DNA from: DATDAW01 sp036524675
GTDB lineage: Bacteria; Verrucomicrobiota; Verrucomicrobiia; Chthoniobacterales; DASVRZ01
NCBI GenBank assembly: GCA_036524675.1
Contig: DATDBU010000145.1
Coordinates: 1 to 43,836 of the forward strand
Length of the DNA: 43,836 bases
Reading direction: 5' to 3'
The notes beneath the pieces were generated by a model, which was not told where the DNA came from, made no database searches, and was given only the letters and a program-made list of their open reading frames with translations. Both the position numbers and the translations under genes were made by a program. Shown one piece after another: positions 35,443-43,835 of this stretch. Every line of letters starts with the position of its first letter. Positions within the stretch are counted from its first letter, which is position 1.

Positions 35443-36091
35443 TATCGTCGTAAACCCATCGCTTCTTACCACCTCCTGCTGAGGCCGCTGAGCTGCTATC
35501 TTGAAACTTGACTACAGTAATGTCCTCGGTGTGCCCGTCCGCAAATAATACGTTTATCCGTTTACGGGAGCTATGCGAGCCGCGGTCGCCAGTTCCGGCT
35601 GAACTTGAAGTAACCAAAACGTCGGCATTTCCCAAGCCATTGTATAAAAGGGCGCTATTATCGACAATCGTCGGGGCGAGCAAAATCAGGCTGCTCGGAT
35701 AGTTGATTTTGGTGCTGTCCAATCCCAAAAGGTTGGATCCGCTATTGCCGATTGTCCCATTGATTCCGTAACTTACCGGCGCGGTGGCTGCGACTTCCGA
35801 AGCAACCCTCGTGTCAAACGGCGATTTGAACACTTTCCAAGCGGGCACGTAGGTCGGATTCAATTGTTGTGGCCACACCGTGCTGCCGCCGGAAGGGAAA
35901 TCCCCATTGTTATCTCCCTTGTAAGTTTGCACGCCCAAGCCAATCTGCCGCAGATTGCTCGCGTCACTAATCGCCCTTGATTTTTCCTGCGCCTTTTGGA
36001 AAACGGGCAATGCGATGCTTGCCAGGATGCCGATTATGGTGATAACGACCAGCAGTTCGACCAGCGTGAAGCCACGGAGAGAAGTTTTCAT
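35432..36091 (-). CDS. Type II pseudopilin-like protein with H-X9-DG motif
   Basis: 219 residues. The N-terminus MKTSLRGFTLVELLVVITII is a class III prepilin signal: cleavage after Gly7, Glu at position 5 of the mature chain, then a hydrophobic helix. The C-terminal SHSSRKRINVLFADGHTEDI has the His-x9-Asp-Gly arrangement common in Verrucomicrobiota and Planctomycetes pseudopilins. These proteins are exported to type II secretion or type IV pilus-like assemblies; no other assembly genes are nearby. Its end overlaps aroB by 11 bases, so the two are coupled although unrelated in function. Confidence 0.9.
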   Translation of the reverse strand: MKTSLRGFTLVELLVVITIIGILASIALPVFQKAQEKSRAISDASNLRQIGLGVQTYKGDNNGDFPSGGSTVWPQQLNPTYVPAWKVFKSPFDTRVASEVAATAPVSYGINGTIGNSGSNLLGLDSTKINYPSSLILLAPTIVDNSALLYNGLGNADVLVTSSSAGTGDRGSHSSRKRINVLFADGHTEDITVVKFQDSSSAASAGGGKKRWVYDDNGL

Positions 36092-36166
36092 GGGAGGGGG
36101 CTAACGGATTCGAAATGGCAAAAGTCTAGTCGCCAGAAATTGAAAATAAAGCGGATTATCGCGGGC

Positions 36167-36242
36167 TGTAGCGTCGCTCCATGAGCGATGGGAAACCACA
36201 TAGGACGCCATCATCTGTGCGTCGGCACAGACCGACGCTACA
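36167..36242. repeat. TGTAGCGTCG three-stem palindrome
   Basis: Outer arms TGTAGCGTCG (36167-36176) and CGACGCTACA (36233-36242) are perfect reverse complements. Inside, TCGCTC-CAT-GAGCGA and CTGTGC-GTCG-GCACAG form two hairpins. It is a cloverleaf-like layout between the pseudopilin gene and tRNA-Leu. The sequence is unrelated to the other repeat families here. Confidence 0.8.
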
Positions 36243-36302
36243 AAGTTACTTGCGCGCCCCACGGATCATGCTACTAATTTTCCCCGCTTCACTCCAAACA
36301 AT

Positions 36303-36386
36303 GCTCGGGTGGTGAAATGGCAGACACGTACGTTTGAGGGGCGTATGCCGAAAGGCGTGGGGGTTCAAGTCCCCCCCCGAGCACCA
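36303..36386 (+). tRNA. tRNA-Leu (GAG anticodon), CCA encoded
   Basis: 84 bases. Acceptor stem GCTCGGG (36303-36309) pairs with CCCGAGC (36376-36382), followed by A and CCA. The anticodon stem-loop TACGT-TTGAGGG-GCGTA gives anticodon GAG. A variable arm (TGCCGAAAGGCG) of class II type and a T arm with GTTCAAGTC are present. Reads CUC/CUU leucine codons. Confidence 0.95.
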
Positions 36387-36402
36387 TTCAAGTCCAAGTC
36401 TT

Positions 36403-36480
36403 AAGCTTGTAAGTTTTAAGGACGACCCTTCGAATGGCGATTTTCGCATGGTTCCGGTGAGTCTTAAGACTTACAAACTT
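36403..36480. repeat. AAGTTTGTAAGTCTTAAG inverted repeat after tRNA-Leu
   Basis: AAGCTTGTAAGTTTTAAG (36403-36420) pairs with CTTAAGACTTACAAACTT (36463-36480), 16 of 18 positions. It begins 17 bases after the tRNA and lies before the oxoprolinase start at 36503. It could act in transcript processing or be another dispersed repeat. Confidence 0.65.
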
Positions 36481-36502
36481 CAGGCCTAAGACTGAGGTCA
36501 GG

Positions 36503-39500
36503 ATGGACGCACCGAAACAATGTTGGAAAATCGCAGCCGATACCGGCGGAACGTTCACAGACTGCCTGGCCGTCGATCCTTCTGGAAAGCGTCATCGCGT
36601 TAAAGTTCTTTCCCGCAGCGCGTTACGCGGAATAATTCAAGAAATTCAGACCGGCGGCCGCACGCTGCGCGTGAAACAGGATTGGGGCGCACCCGACAAT
36701 TTCGTGAGGGACTTCGAATTTCGGATTCTGGGAGAAAGCTCCGGTCCACGCGTCGAAGGATTTTCCAGTTCCGACGGTATCCTCGAGTTGGAATCTCCTG
36801 TAACAGTCCCACCGGGAACGCCTTTCGAGGTGATTTCACCCGAGGAAGCACCGGTCCTGGCGGCGCGACTGATCACGCAAACGGTTCCCGACCAACCATT
36901 GCCGCCGGTCGAACTGCGTGTTGCCACCACGCGCGGGACAAACGCACTGCTGGAGGAACGCGGCGCACGCGTTGCGCTTTTCATCACGAAAGGCTTCGGA
37001 GACCTGCTAAAGATCGGCACACAACAGCGGCCGGATTTGTTTGCATTGAAAGTCGAGACGCCGCGCCCCCTCACCCATCGTGTCATCGAAGTCAACGAAC
37101 GTCTCGACTCCGAGGGCAACATCCTGGTTCCGCTGGAGATACCTGATGTCGAGTCACTTAAAACCGACTGCGATACCGCAGCGGTCGCGTTCCTGCACAG
37201 TTATCGAAACCCGATTCACGAAGAAAAACTGGCCGCGCGACTTCGTGAAACAGGTTTCCAATTTGTTTCGCTGTCCAGCGAGCTGGCACCCGCCATCAAA
37301 ATCCTTCCGCGGGCGCAAACGGCGGTTGCAGATGCCTATCTCGGACCCGTGATGGACCGTTATTTGTCAGGCATCCAATCCGCGCTGAACGCCTCGGGAT
37401 CGTCTCTGCTTGTGATGACGAGCGCAGGCGGACTCATTCCTTCGGCTGATTTTCGTCCCAAAGACAGCCTGCTCAGCGGTCCGGCGGGCGGCGTCATCGG
37501 CGTTGCAGCAGCTGCCAAAAGTGCCGGATTTTCGAGCGCGATCGGTCTCGACATGGGCGGCACAAGCACGGATGTCTGCCGTTGGGCAGGAAAACTCGAA
37601 TACCGTTTCCAGCATGAAGCCGGCCGGGCAAAGCTGATGGCTCCGGCCCTGAAAATCGAGACCGTCGCCGCAGGCGGAGGTTCAATCTGTGGTGTGGATC
37701 CTGAAACTGGGCGGCTTTTCGTCGGTCCTGAAAGTGCCGGAGCGAATCCGGGGCCGGCGTGCTACGGCTGTGGCGGCCCGCTCACCCTCACCGATGTCAA
37801 TCTGCTTATCGGACGGCTCGACCCGGCACGGTTCGGACTACCTGTGGACGTCGCTGCCGCACGTGCAGCAGCGGAAAGAGTCCGTGAAGTCGCCGATCTG
37901 GATTTGCAGACTTTGCTTCTCGGTTTTTTGGAAATCGCCAACGAGCGCATGGCTGCCGCGATTTCCCGGATTTCCGTTCGGGAAGGCTATGACCCTGGGG
38001 AGTCGATCCTGGTGGCGTTCGGCGGCGCGGGCGGTCAGCACGCGTGCGCAATCGCCGACCAGCTCGGGATGACCCAGGTGTTGTGCCCAAGCGAAGCCGG
38101 CCTGCTGAGCGCATCGGGGCTGCTTGATGCAGCGGTCGAACGTTTTGCTGAAAAGCAGATCCTGCGTCCGATGGCCCAAGTCGATCTGGAAACGGAATTC
38201 GGCCCGTTGATCTCGGCAGCGAGGGAAAAATTGACCGCTTCGTCGCCCCAAAATATTGAAATCCGCAAGATTGCGCAGCTTCGCCTGAGTGGTCAGGAGA
38301 CACCGTTGGACATGGAGTTTTCCAGTGCCAACGACATTGTCACCGAATTCCAAACCAAGTACCGGACCATTTACGGCTACTTTCCCGAAGGACGAGAGAT
38401 CGAAGTCGCCGGGTTACGCGTCGTGGCTTCGACTGGGATTACAGCTTCGGATCGGGAGAACTTCGACTCAGGCGAAAAAATCGTCGGGCCCGCACTTTTG
38501 CAGGACCGGTTTGCCACCGTTTTGGTGGATACCGGATGGAAGGCAGTGCGCGGAAACCGCGACTCGCTACTGCTGGAGACATTTGAGTTCCAGCCGCCTG
38601 GACGATTAAGCAAGCGCTCGTCCCTGGGAATTGACCTCGAACTTTTCACTCATCGCTTCGAAACCATCGTCGCCGAAATGGGTGTATTGCTGCAACGGAC
38701 TGCTTTCTCCACAAACATCAAAGAGCGCCTCGATTTTTCCTGCGCTCTTCTAGACGCCGATGGCCAATTGATCGTGAACGCGCCGCATATCCCCGTCCAT
38801 TTGGGAGCGCTTGGACTATGCGTGCGCACAGTTGCGTCGCGCCTGGAACTCGGTCCCGGTGACATGGTCGTAACCAATCATCCCGCCGCGGGCGGCTCAC
38901 ATTTACCGGATGTGACGGTAATCAGTGCCGTGTTCGACAGCAACGGGTCGCGACTTGGCTATGTTGCCAATCGAGGGCATCATGCGGAAATAGGCGGAAT
39001 CTCGCCGGGCTCGATGTCTCCCGCGGCGCGGATTCTGGAGGAGGAAGGCGCCATCTTACCTCCGATGTACTTGTTTCGGGCGGGACGCGCCTGTTTCGAC
39101 GACGTACGGACAGCGCTGCTGAACGCGCCATTTCCGACACGCGCCGTAGAAATCAATCTCGCAGATCTAAAGGCGCAGGCCGCGGCGAACCGGAACGGCA
39201 TTGCAGCGCTGGAGTCGCTTGCAACACGTTTCGGGGCGGACCGTGTGCGATTTTTCATGTCGGAGATCAAACGTCAGGCTGCCGATGCAATGCGAACGCG
39301 GCTGCGGAACTTTCTGCCAGGCAACTACTCAGCGACGGAAAAACTCGATGACGGAACGCAAATCGCTCTGGAACTCCGAGTTACCTCAGCCCATCTGGAA
39401 GTCGATTTTTCAGGAACATCCGTCGCGCATCCCGGAAACCTCAACGCTACGGCCGCGATCGTTCGAAGCGCGTTAATTTATGTGCTGCGGCTCTGGGTTC

Positions 39501-40147
39501 AGCATCCGTTGCCGTTAAATGAAGGACTACTGGAGCCGGTTTCAATTCACCTGCCCGTTTGCTTTTTGAATCCTGCCACGGATGTCGCTGTCGCGGCAGG
39601 GAACGTGGAGACGAGTCAACGCCTGGTGGACACATTTCTTCGCGCCCTTGGCGTTTTGGCAGGCGGTCAAGGCACAATGAATAATCTCCTCTTCGGCAAC
39701 AACCGCGTGAGCTATTACGAAACGATCGGCGGCGGGTGCGGTGCGGGACCGGGCTTCGAAGGAGCGAGCGGAGTGCACAGCCACATGACAAACACCGCGA
39801 TCACGGATCCGGAGGTTTTGGAGTTCCGCTTTCCGGTGCGACTGGAACGGTTTGCAATTCGCAAAGGCTCGGGCGGCGCCGGAAAGTTTCGGGGTGGTGA
39901 CGGGTTGATTCGTGAGATGACCTTTCTGGAGCCTGTAACGTTGTCGCTTTTGACGCAACATCGCGTCGAGGAGCCATTTGGAATAGACGGCGGCAAAGCA
40001 GGAAAACGGGGACGCCAGTACGTTCTGAAAGTCACCACAGGGGAACAGATCACTCTTGGGTCAATGGCATCCATCGATCTCGAAACTGGCGATCGCTTGA
40101 TCGTCGAGACACCGGGCGGCGGCGGCTGGGGAAAGGCCGAAAAGTAG
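36503..40147 (+). CDS. Fused hydantoinase A/B, 5-oxoprolinase-like
   Basis: 1214 residues. It joins the two subunits that are usually separate in bacteria. HyuA-like residues 1-680 have DTGGTFTDC (ATP-binding at residues 12-20), ATTRGTNALLE and GLDMGGTSTDVCRW. HyuB-like residues about 700-1214 have LFTHRFETIVAEMGVLLQRT, SHLPDVTVISAVF and GGGCGAGPGFEG near the end. Eukaryotic 5-oxoprolinase has the same single-chain form. It hydrolyses 5-oxoproline or hydantoins at the cost of ATP; which one is not shown. The ATG at 36503 follows a GAGG (about 36493). Alone in its operon. Confidence 0.92.
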   Translation: MDAPKQCWKIAADTGGTFTDCLAVDPSGKRHRVKVLSRSALRGIIQEIQTGGRTLRVKQDWGAPDNFVRDFEFRILGESSGPRVEGFSSSDGILELESPVTVPPGTPFEVISPEEAPVLAARLITQTVPDQPLPPVELRVATTRGTNALLEERGARVALFITKGFGDLLKIGTQQRPDLFALKVETPRPLTHRVIEVNERLDSEGNILVPLEIPDVESLKTDCDTAAVAFLHSYRNPIHEEKLAARLRETGFQFVSLSSELAPAIKILPRAQTAVADAYLGPVMDRYLSGIQSALNASGSSLLVMTSAGGLIPSADFRPKDSLLSGPAGGVIGVAAAAKSAGFSSAIGLDMGGTSTDVCRWAGKLEYRFQHEAGRAKLMAPALKIETVAAGGGSICGVDPETGRLFVGPESAGANPGPACYGCGGPLTLTDVNLLIGRLDPARFGLPVDVAAARAAAERVREVADLDLQTLLLGFLEIANERMAAAISRISVREGYDPGESILVAFGGAGGQHACAIADQLGMTQVLCPSEAGLLSASGLLDAAVERFAEKQILRPMAQVDLETEFGPLISAAREKLTASSPQNIEIRKIAQLRLSGQETPLDMEFSSANDIVTEFQTKYRTIYGYFPEGREIEVAGLRVVASTGITASDRENFDSGEKIVGPALLQDRFATVLVDTGWKAVRGNRDSLLLETFEFQPPGRLSKRSSLGIDLELFTHRFETIVAEMGVLLQRTAFSTNIKERLDFSCALLDADGQLIVNAPHIPVHLGALGLCVRTVASRLELGPGDMVVTNHPAAGGSHLPDVTVISAVFDSNGSRLGYVANRGHHAEIGGISPGSMSPAARILEEEGAILPPMYLFRAGRACFDDVRTALLNAPFPTRAVEINLADLKAQAAANRNGIAALESLATRFGADRVRFFMSEIKRQAADAMRTRLRNFLPGNYSATEKLDDGTQIALELRVTSAHLEVDFSGTSVAHPGNLNATAAIVRSALIYVLRLWVQHPLPLNEGLLEPVSIHLPVCFLNPATDVAVAAGNVETSQRLVDTFLRALGVLAGGQGTMNNLLFGNNRVSYYETIGGGCGAGPGFEGASGVHSHMTNTAITDPEVLEFRFPVRLERFAIRKGSGGAGKFRGGDGLIREMTFLEPVTLSLLTQHRVEEPFGIDGGKAGKRGRQYVLKVTTGEQITLGSMASIDLETGDRLIVETPGGGGWGKAEK

Positions 40148-40169
40148 ACCCCATTCTCTAAACAAAATA

Positions 40170-40314
40170 AATTTTACTTTGGCAAATCGTCGTCGCGGCG
40201 TTTTTTACAAGGAGGGGCGCTTTCCAAGCGCCCGTTTTCAGGCGGTTGGAAACCGCCTTTCCTTGGGTTCTCCGCTCGAAACCGCCGTGTTCAGTACTGT
40301 TTACCAAAGCAAAA
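40170..40314. repeat. CAAGGAG fold-back element, long form copy B
   Basis: 145 bases, about 90% identical by eye to 17948-18094. Hairpin 1 is GGGCGCTT-TCC-AAGCGCCC, extended by one pair relative to copy A (T-A in place of an unpaired T). The left end begins AATTTTACTTTGGCAAA, and the right end is TTTACCAAAGCAAAA. It occupies the tail-to-tail spacer of the oxoprolinase and rpsI, touching the rpsI terminator. Confidence 0.88.
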
Positions 40315-40345
40315 AGCCGCAACCCGATGATCGAGCGGCGGCTTT
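40311..40345 (-). terminator. Rho-independent terminator of rplM-rpsI
   Basis: On the minus strand AAAGCCGC (40345 down to 40338) pairs with GCGGCTTT (40320-40313), followed by a T-rich run. It lies 23 bases after the rpsI stop. The right end of the fold-back copy B meets it. Confidence 0.85.
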
Positions 40346-40367
40346 CTGAAAAAACTGAAATTGGCGA

Positions 40368-40757
40368 TTAACGCTTCGAGAACTGGAAGCGCTTGCGAGC
40401 GCCCGGCTGACCGGACTTCTTGCGTTCCTTCATACGCGGGTCACGGGTGAGAAGACCGTCTTCTTTCAACGTGCCGCGGAGCGTCGCATCGAATTGGATG
40501 AGCGCCCGGGAAACAGCGAGCTTTACAGCACCCGCCTGTCCGTTGACACCACCGCCGGAAGTGTTCACACGAACGTCAAACTGATTGATCGTCTTTGCCG
40601 TGTGGAAAGGATGCAGAATCGTGTTCTGCAGATTGAGGGTGGGAAAATAATCTTCGAAGCTCTTGCCGTTGACTTCGATTTTGCCGGTGCCCGGCGTGAG
40701 GCGGATGCGGGCAACCGCGGTTTTGCGGCGTCCGGTGGCGATGAATTCCTGCGACAT
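40368..40757 (-). CDS. rpsI: 30S ribosomal protein S9
   Basis: 129 residues, full length. The N-terminal ATGRRKTAVARIRLTPGTGKI and the basic C-terminal tail ending RKKSGQPGARKRFQFSKR are diagnostic (the tail reaches into the ribosomal P site). Follows rplM by 28 bases, the standard rplM-rpsI pair, and precedes a strong terminator. Confidence 0.97.
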   Translation of the reverse strand: MSQEFIATGRRKTAVARIRLTPGTGKIEVNGKSFEDYFPTLNLQNTILHPFHTAKTINQFDVRVNTSGGGVNGQAGAVKLAVSRALIQFDATLRGTLKEDGLLTRDPRMKERKKSGQPGARKRFQFSKR

Positions 40758-40785
40758 AAAGTTTTTGTATTGAGGTCAGTTAAAT

Positions 40786-41217
40786 TCAGGAAACGGCAAT
40801 GGGAGCCGGGTTCTGTGCAACGTGCGGATGCTCGCCGCCAGCGTAAACTTTGAGCTTCGTATAAACCGAGCGCCCCAGGCGATTGTGAGGAATCATGCCG
40901 CGAACGGCGCGTTCCACAAGAAGTTCCGGGCGACGCTCACGACGGGCCTTGAAAGTCTCGGATTTATGGCCACCGACAAAGCCGGAGAAACTCATGTACT
41001 CTTTGGCGACTTCTTTCTTGCCGAGGACCTTAACCTGGCTGGCGTTGATGACGACGACAAAGTCGCCCGTATCAACGTGCGGAGTGAAAATGGCTTTGTG
41101 TTTGCCGCGAAGCAGCGTCGCAGCGCGTTCGGCCACGCGTCCGAGCACCTGGTCCTTCGCGTCGATGACCCACCAGTTACGGGTCACTTCGTTGGCCTTG
41201 GCAGAAAAAGTTGTCAT
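40786..41217 (-). CDS. rplM: 50S ribosomal protein L13
   Basis: 143 residues, full length. Landmarks WVIDAKDQVLGRVAERAATLL, VVVINASQVKVLGKK and RGMIPHNRLGR are all in place. First gene of the rplM-rpsI operon. The 259-base spacer upstream (41218-41476) is divergent with the sigma factor gene and should hold both promoters; no strong consensus boxes were picked out. Confidence 0.97.
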   Translation of the reverse strand: MTTFSAKANEVTRNWWVIDAKDQVLGRVAERAATLLRGKHKAIFTPHVDTGDFVVVINASQVKVLGKKEVAKEYMSFSGFVGGHKSETFKARRERRPELLVERAVRGMIPHNRLGRSVYTKLKVYAGGEHPHVAQNPAPIAVS

Positions 41218-41476
41218 AAAATCCGTCTTTCGTGAGGGGCGGGAAAGTATTGAGGTTGCTGGGATGTGTCAACCGGGAATTAGCGGAAACTTTGAGCTTT
41301 GCTCTTGGCAGAGCCCTCCTTCGCGCCCCGAAGACACCAAACATTAAAGTTCCAGCTGCAGCCCTTCGTAGCAGCGTCCCTTTAAATCCTGCCGACGATT
41401 TAGCATCAAAAAACGATTTCCCCAACGCTTTCTTGCGTCTTTACCAAAGAAACTTCAAAATCACGGCCGATATCAC

Positions 41477-42247
41477 ATGGAACCCAGTCCGGCACAACTG
41501 GATGAACATGGACACAGCGAACGCGGAAAACGCTTACAGGAAGGCGGCCCTGGATTCCAGGCCACCCAATGGAGCGTTCTCGCATTGGCCGCGCAAAGCA
41601 ATTCCCCTGGGGCTTTGCGGGCGCTGGATGATCTGTGCCGCGCCTATTGGCAGCCTCTTTGCCGGTTCATTCAGGCGCAAGGCGCTTCCGAAACCGATGC
41701 GCAGGATTTAACACAGGTGTTTCTGGTCAATTTCATCAACAACAAGTCCCTTATTCGGGCAGACCCGCTCAAAGGTCGATTCCGCAACTTTCTTCTCAGC
41801 TCGCTGAAAAACTTTCTCCACGACGAATGGGACAAGCGCAACGCCGCGCGGCGAGGCGGCGGTCAGCTGCTCGTTTCACTCGATGCCACCCATGTTCCGT
41901 CTTTCGAACCGGCGAACCGGGCGGTCGGCGATGCCCATTTCGACAAAAGCTGGGCTATCACCTTGCTCGACCGGGCCATTAGCGAAATCCGCCACCGCTG
42001 GGAGGAACGAGGCAAACTGGAAACCTTCCAAGCGCTGGAATGTTACCTCGCCGGCACCGACGAAACCGACGACTACGCCAACGCAGCGGAGAAACTCGGC
42101 GTTTCAATCCCAGCTGTTACCGCACTCATCCACCGGCTCCGCAAGGAATACCGGGAAATCCTCCGGGCTGAAGTAGGCCGCACGGTGAGTGATCCTCAAG
42201 CCATCAACGCCGAACTCAGGCATCTCTGCCTGGCGTTGACGACGTGA
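41477..42247 (+). CDS. ECF-like RNA polymerase sigma factor
   Basis: 256 residues. Region 2 (AYWQPLCRFIQAQGASETDA then QDLTQVFLVNFI) and a region 4 helix-turn-helix (YANAAEKLGVSIPAVTALIHRLRKEYREI, read in parts) are recognisable. The region between is longer than in standard ECF factors. This type, with a Ser/Thr kinase next door, is common in PVC bacteria and is thought to be controlled by the kinase. The ATG at 41477 has no clear Shine-Dalgarno. 85 bases separate it from the kinase. Confidence 0.85.
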   Translation: MEPSPAQLDEHGHSERGKRLQEGGPGFQATQWSVLALAAQSNSPGALRALDDLCRAYWQPLCRFIQAQGASETDAQDLTQVFLVNFINNKSLIRADPLKGRFRNFLLSSLKNFLHDEWDKRNAARRGGGQLLVSLDATHVPSFEPANRAVGDAHFDKSWAITLLDRAISEIRHRWEERGKLETFQALECYLAGTDETDDYANAAEKLGVSIPAVTALIHRLRKEYREILRAEVGRTVSDPQAINAELRHLCLALTT

Positions 42248-42271
42248 ACGAAATAACGCTGACTCCCATTC

Positions 42272-42325
42272 GCAATCTTACTCTGTTTTTGGGCGCAGAC
42301 CGCAACCGATCGCGAGTAAGATTGC
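42272..42325 (+). promoter_or_regulatory. 12-bp hairpin overlapping the kinase ribosome-binding region
   Basis: GCAATCTTACTC (42272-42283) and GAGTAAGATTGC (42314-42325) are perfect complements around a 30-base loop. The 3' arm ends seven bases before the kinase ATG (42333) and covers its only purine-rich stretch (GAGTAAG). If formed in mRNA it should reduce kinase translation relative to the sigma factor. Confidence 0.6.
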
Positions 42326-42332
42326 CCAGCCC

Positions 42333-43835
42333 ATGACCTGCCGGATTTGCGGGATAAAGATCGAAGACGGATCCCGCGTTACCGTCTGTCCAGCCTGCCT
42401 CCTCTCCACTGCGATCACAGTCGAATCGGAGCAGCCCGTTCCGGCCACACCAGCGGCATTCAAAAATTACAATATCCTTACCCGGGACGATGGCAGTTAC
42501 TGCGAGCTCGGCCGGGGCTCCATGGGCATTACATATAAGGCACTCGACAAAAGCCTTCACAGCCACGTCGCGATCAAGGTCATTCATGCCCCACTCCTGG
42601 ATCATCCGGGCGTCCGCGAGCGTTTTGTCCTCGAAGCGAGGTCCGCTGCGAAACTTCAGCATCCCAACGTAGCCTCGGTATTCCATCTGGAGACCGACGG
42701 CTCGACAGCATTTTACGTGATGGAATATGTCGATGGCGAAAACCTCGACGGCGTTATCCGCCGCAAAGGCCGTCTCGCCCCTCAAGCCGCACTTTCCATC
42801 GCCTCACAGATAGCGCGCGCGCTCGGCGCCGCCGACAAGCAGCATCTAATCCATCGTGATATCAAGCCCTCAAATATCATGATCAAAACCGAGGAGGATG
42901 GCGGTTTGCTCGTAAAAGTAATCGACTTCGGCCTCGCAAAGTTCCGTGATGCCCAGCTCGACCTCACCCAGGAGCCATTTGTTGGCACGCCACGATTCGC
43001 CAGCCCTGAGCAATTTGCGGGCAAACCCGTAGACATTCGGTCCGATATCTATGCCGTTGGCCTTACCCTCTGGCACATGCTTACCGGCAATCCCCCGGTT
43101 TCGGTATCTCGTTCGGCCTCCAAACCCGCGGCTCCTCCCACTCTACAGCTCCCTTTCGACCAACTCGCATCCGTCCCACGTCCCATTCAGCGCCTCGTGC
43201 GCAAGATGCTTGACCTCGATCCGAACGGTCGCCCACAAAGTCCGGCGCAGCTCCTCATCGAAATCAAGGAATGTCAGGACGCGATCCCCCGTGATCCCAC
43301 TGCGTCGTGGGCAACCGAGCCTGGGCCACGGCGGCGCATTCATTGGTCCCTGCCGATCTTCGTGGCGCTCTTATTGGCAGCGATTGTTGGCACCGTCTGG
43401 TTCTTCGCCCTGCGCCAGCCGCTTCCCAAGTCATCCGGACCATCCCTCGTCGTGCTCCCTTTCGAGAACTTGGACAACGATCCCAAGAACGCGTGGTTTT
43501 CCAACGCATTGACCGAGGAAATCACGACTCGCCTCGCACAGATCCCCTCCCTGAAAGTCGTGTCCCGCAGTTCCGCCCAGAGTTACGCTGGCACAACCAA
43601 GCGCCCGCCCGAAATCGGCCGCGAATTGGGAGTTGGCACTATCCTGGAAGGCAGCGTCTCCCGCCATGGCGACTCCGCGCACATCAGCGTCCGCCTCATC
43701 GATGTCGCCACCGATCGCATCCTGGTTGCCACGACATACGACTGGGATATGAAAGAAATTTCGACGATCCAGACCGACCTGGCGGAGAAAATCTCCGAAG
43801 CTCTCCACACGACCTCTGGAGAAAGCAACGACTAG
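42333..43835 (+). CDS. Zn-ribbon Ser/Thr kinase with TolB-like extracytoplasmic domain
   Basis: 500 residues, ending one base before the window edge. A small zinc ribbon (CRICG...CPAC) opens it. The kinase domain has LGRGSMG (59-65), VAIK (Lys82), HRDIKPSN (Asp176), DFG (Asp198-) and GTPRFASPEQ. One helix (about 336-359) crosses the membrane. The C-terminal VVLPFENLDNDPKNAWFSNA and GTILEGSVSRHGDSAHISVR belong to the TolB-like domain found with adenylate cyclases and kinases; the usual TPR repeats after it are missing here. Paired with the upstream sigma factor. Confidence 0.9.
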   Translation: MTCRICGIKIEDGSRVTVCPACLLSTAITVESEQPVPATPAAFKNYNILTRDDGSYCELGRGSMGITYKALDKSLHSHVAIKVIHAPLLDHPGVRERFVLEARSAAKLQHPNVASVFHLETDGSTAFYVMEYVDGENLDGVIRRKGRLAPQAALSIASQIARALGAADKQHLIHRDIKPSNIMIKTEEDGGLLVKVIDFGLAKFRDAQLDLTQEPFVGTPRFASPEQFAGKPVDIRSDIYAVGLTLWHMLTGNPPVSVSRSASKPAAPPTLQLPFDQLASVPRPIQRLVRKMLDLDPNGRPQSPAQLLIEIKECQDAIPRDPTASWATEPGPRRRIHWSLPIFVALLLAAIVGTVWFFALRQPLPKSSGPSLVVLPFENLDNDPKNAWFSNALTEEITTRLAQIPSLKVVSRSSAQSYAGTTKRPPEIGRELGVGTILEGSVSRHGDSAHISVRLIDVATDRILVATTYDWDMKEISTIQTDLAEKISEALHTTSGESND

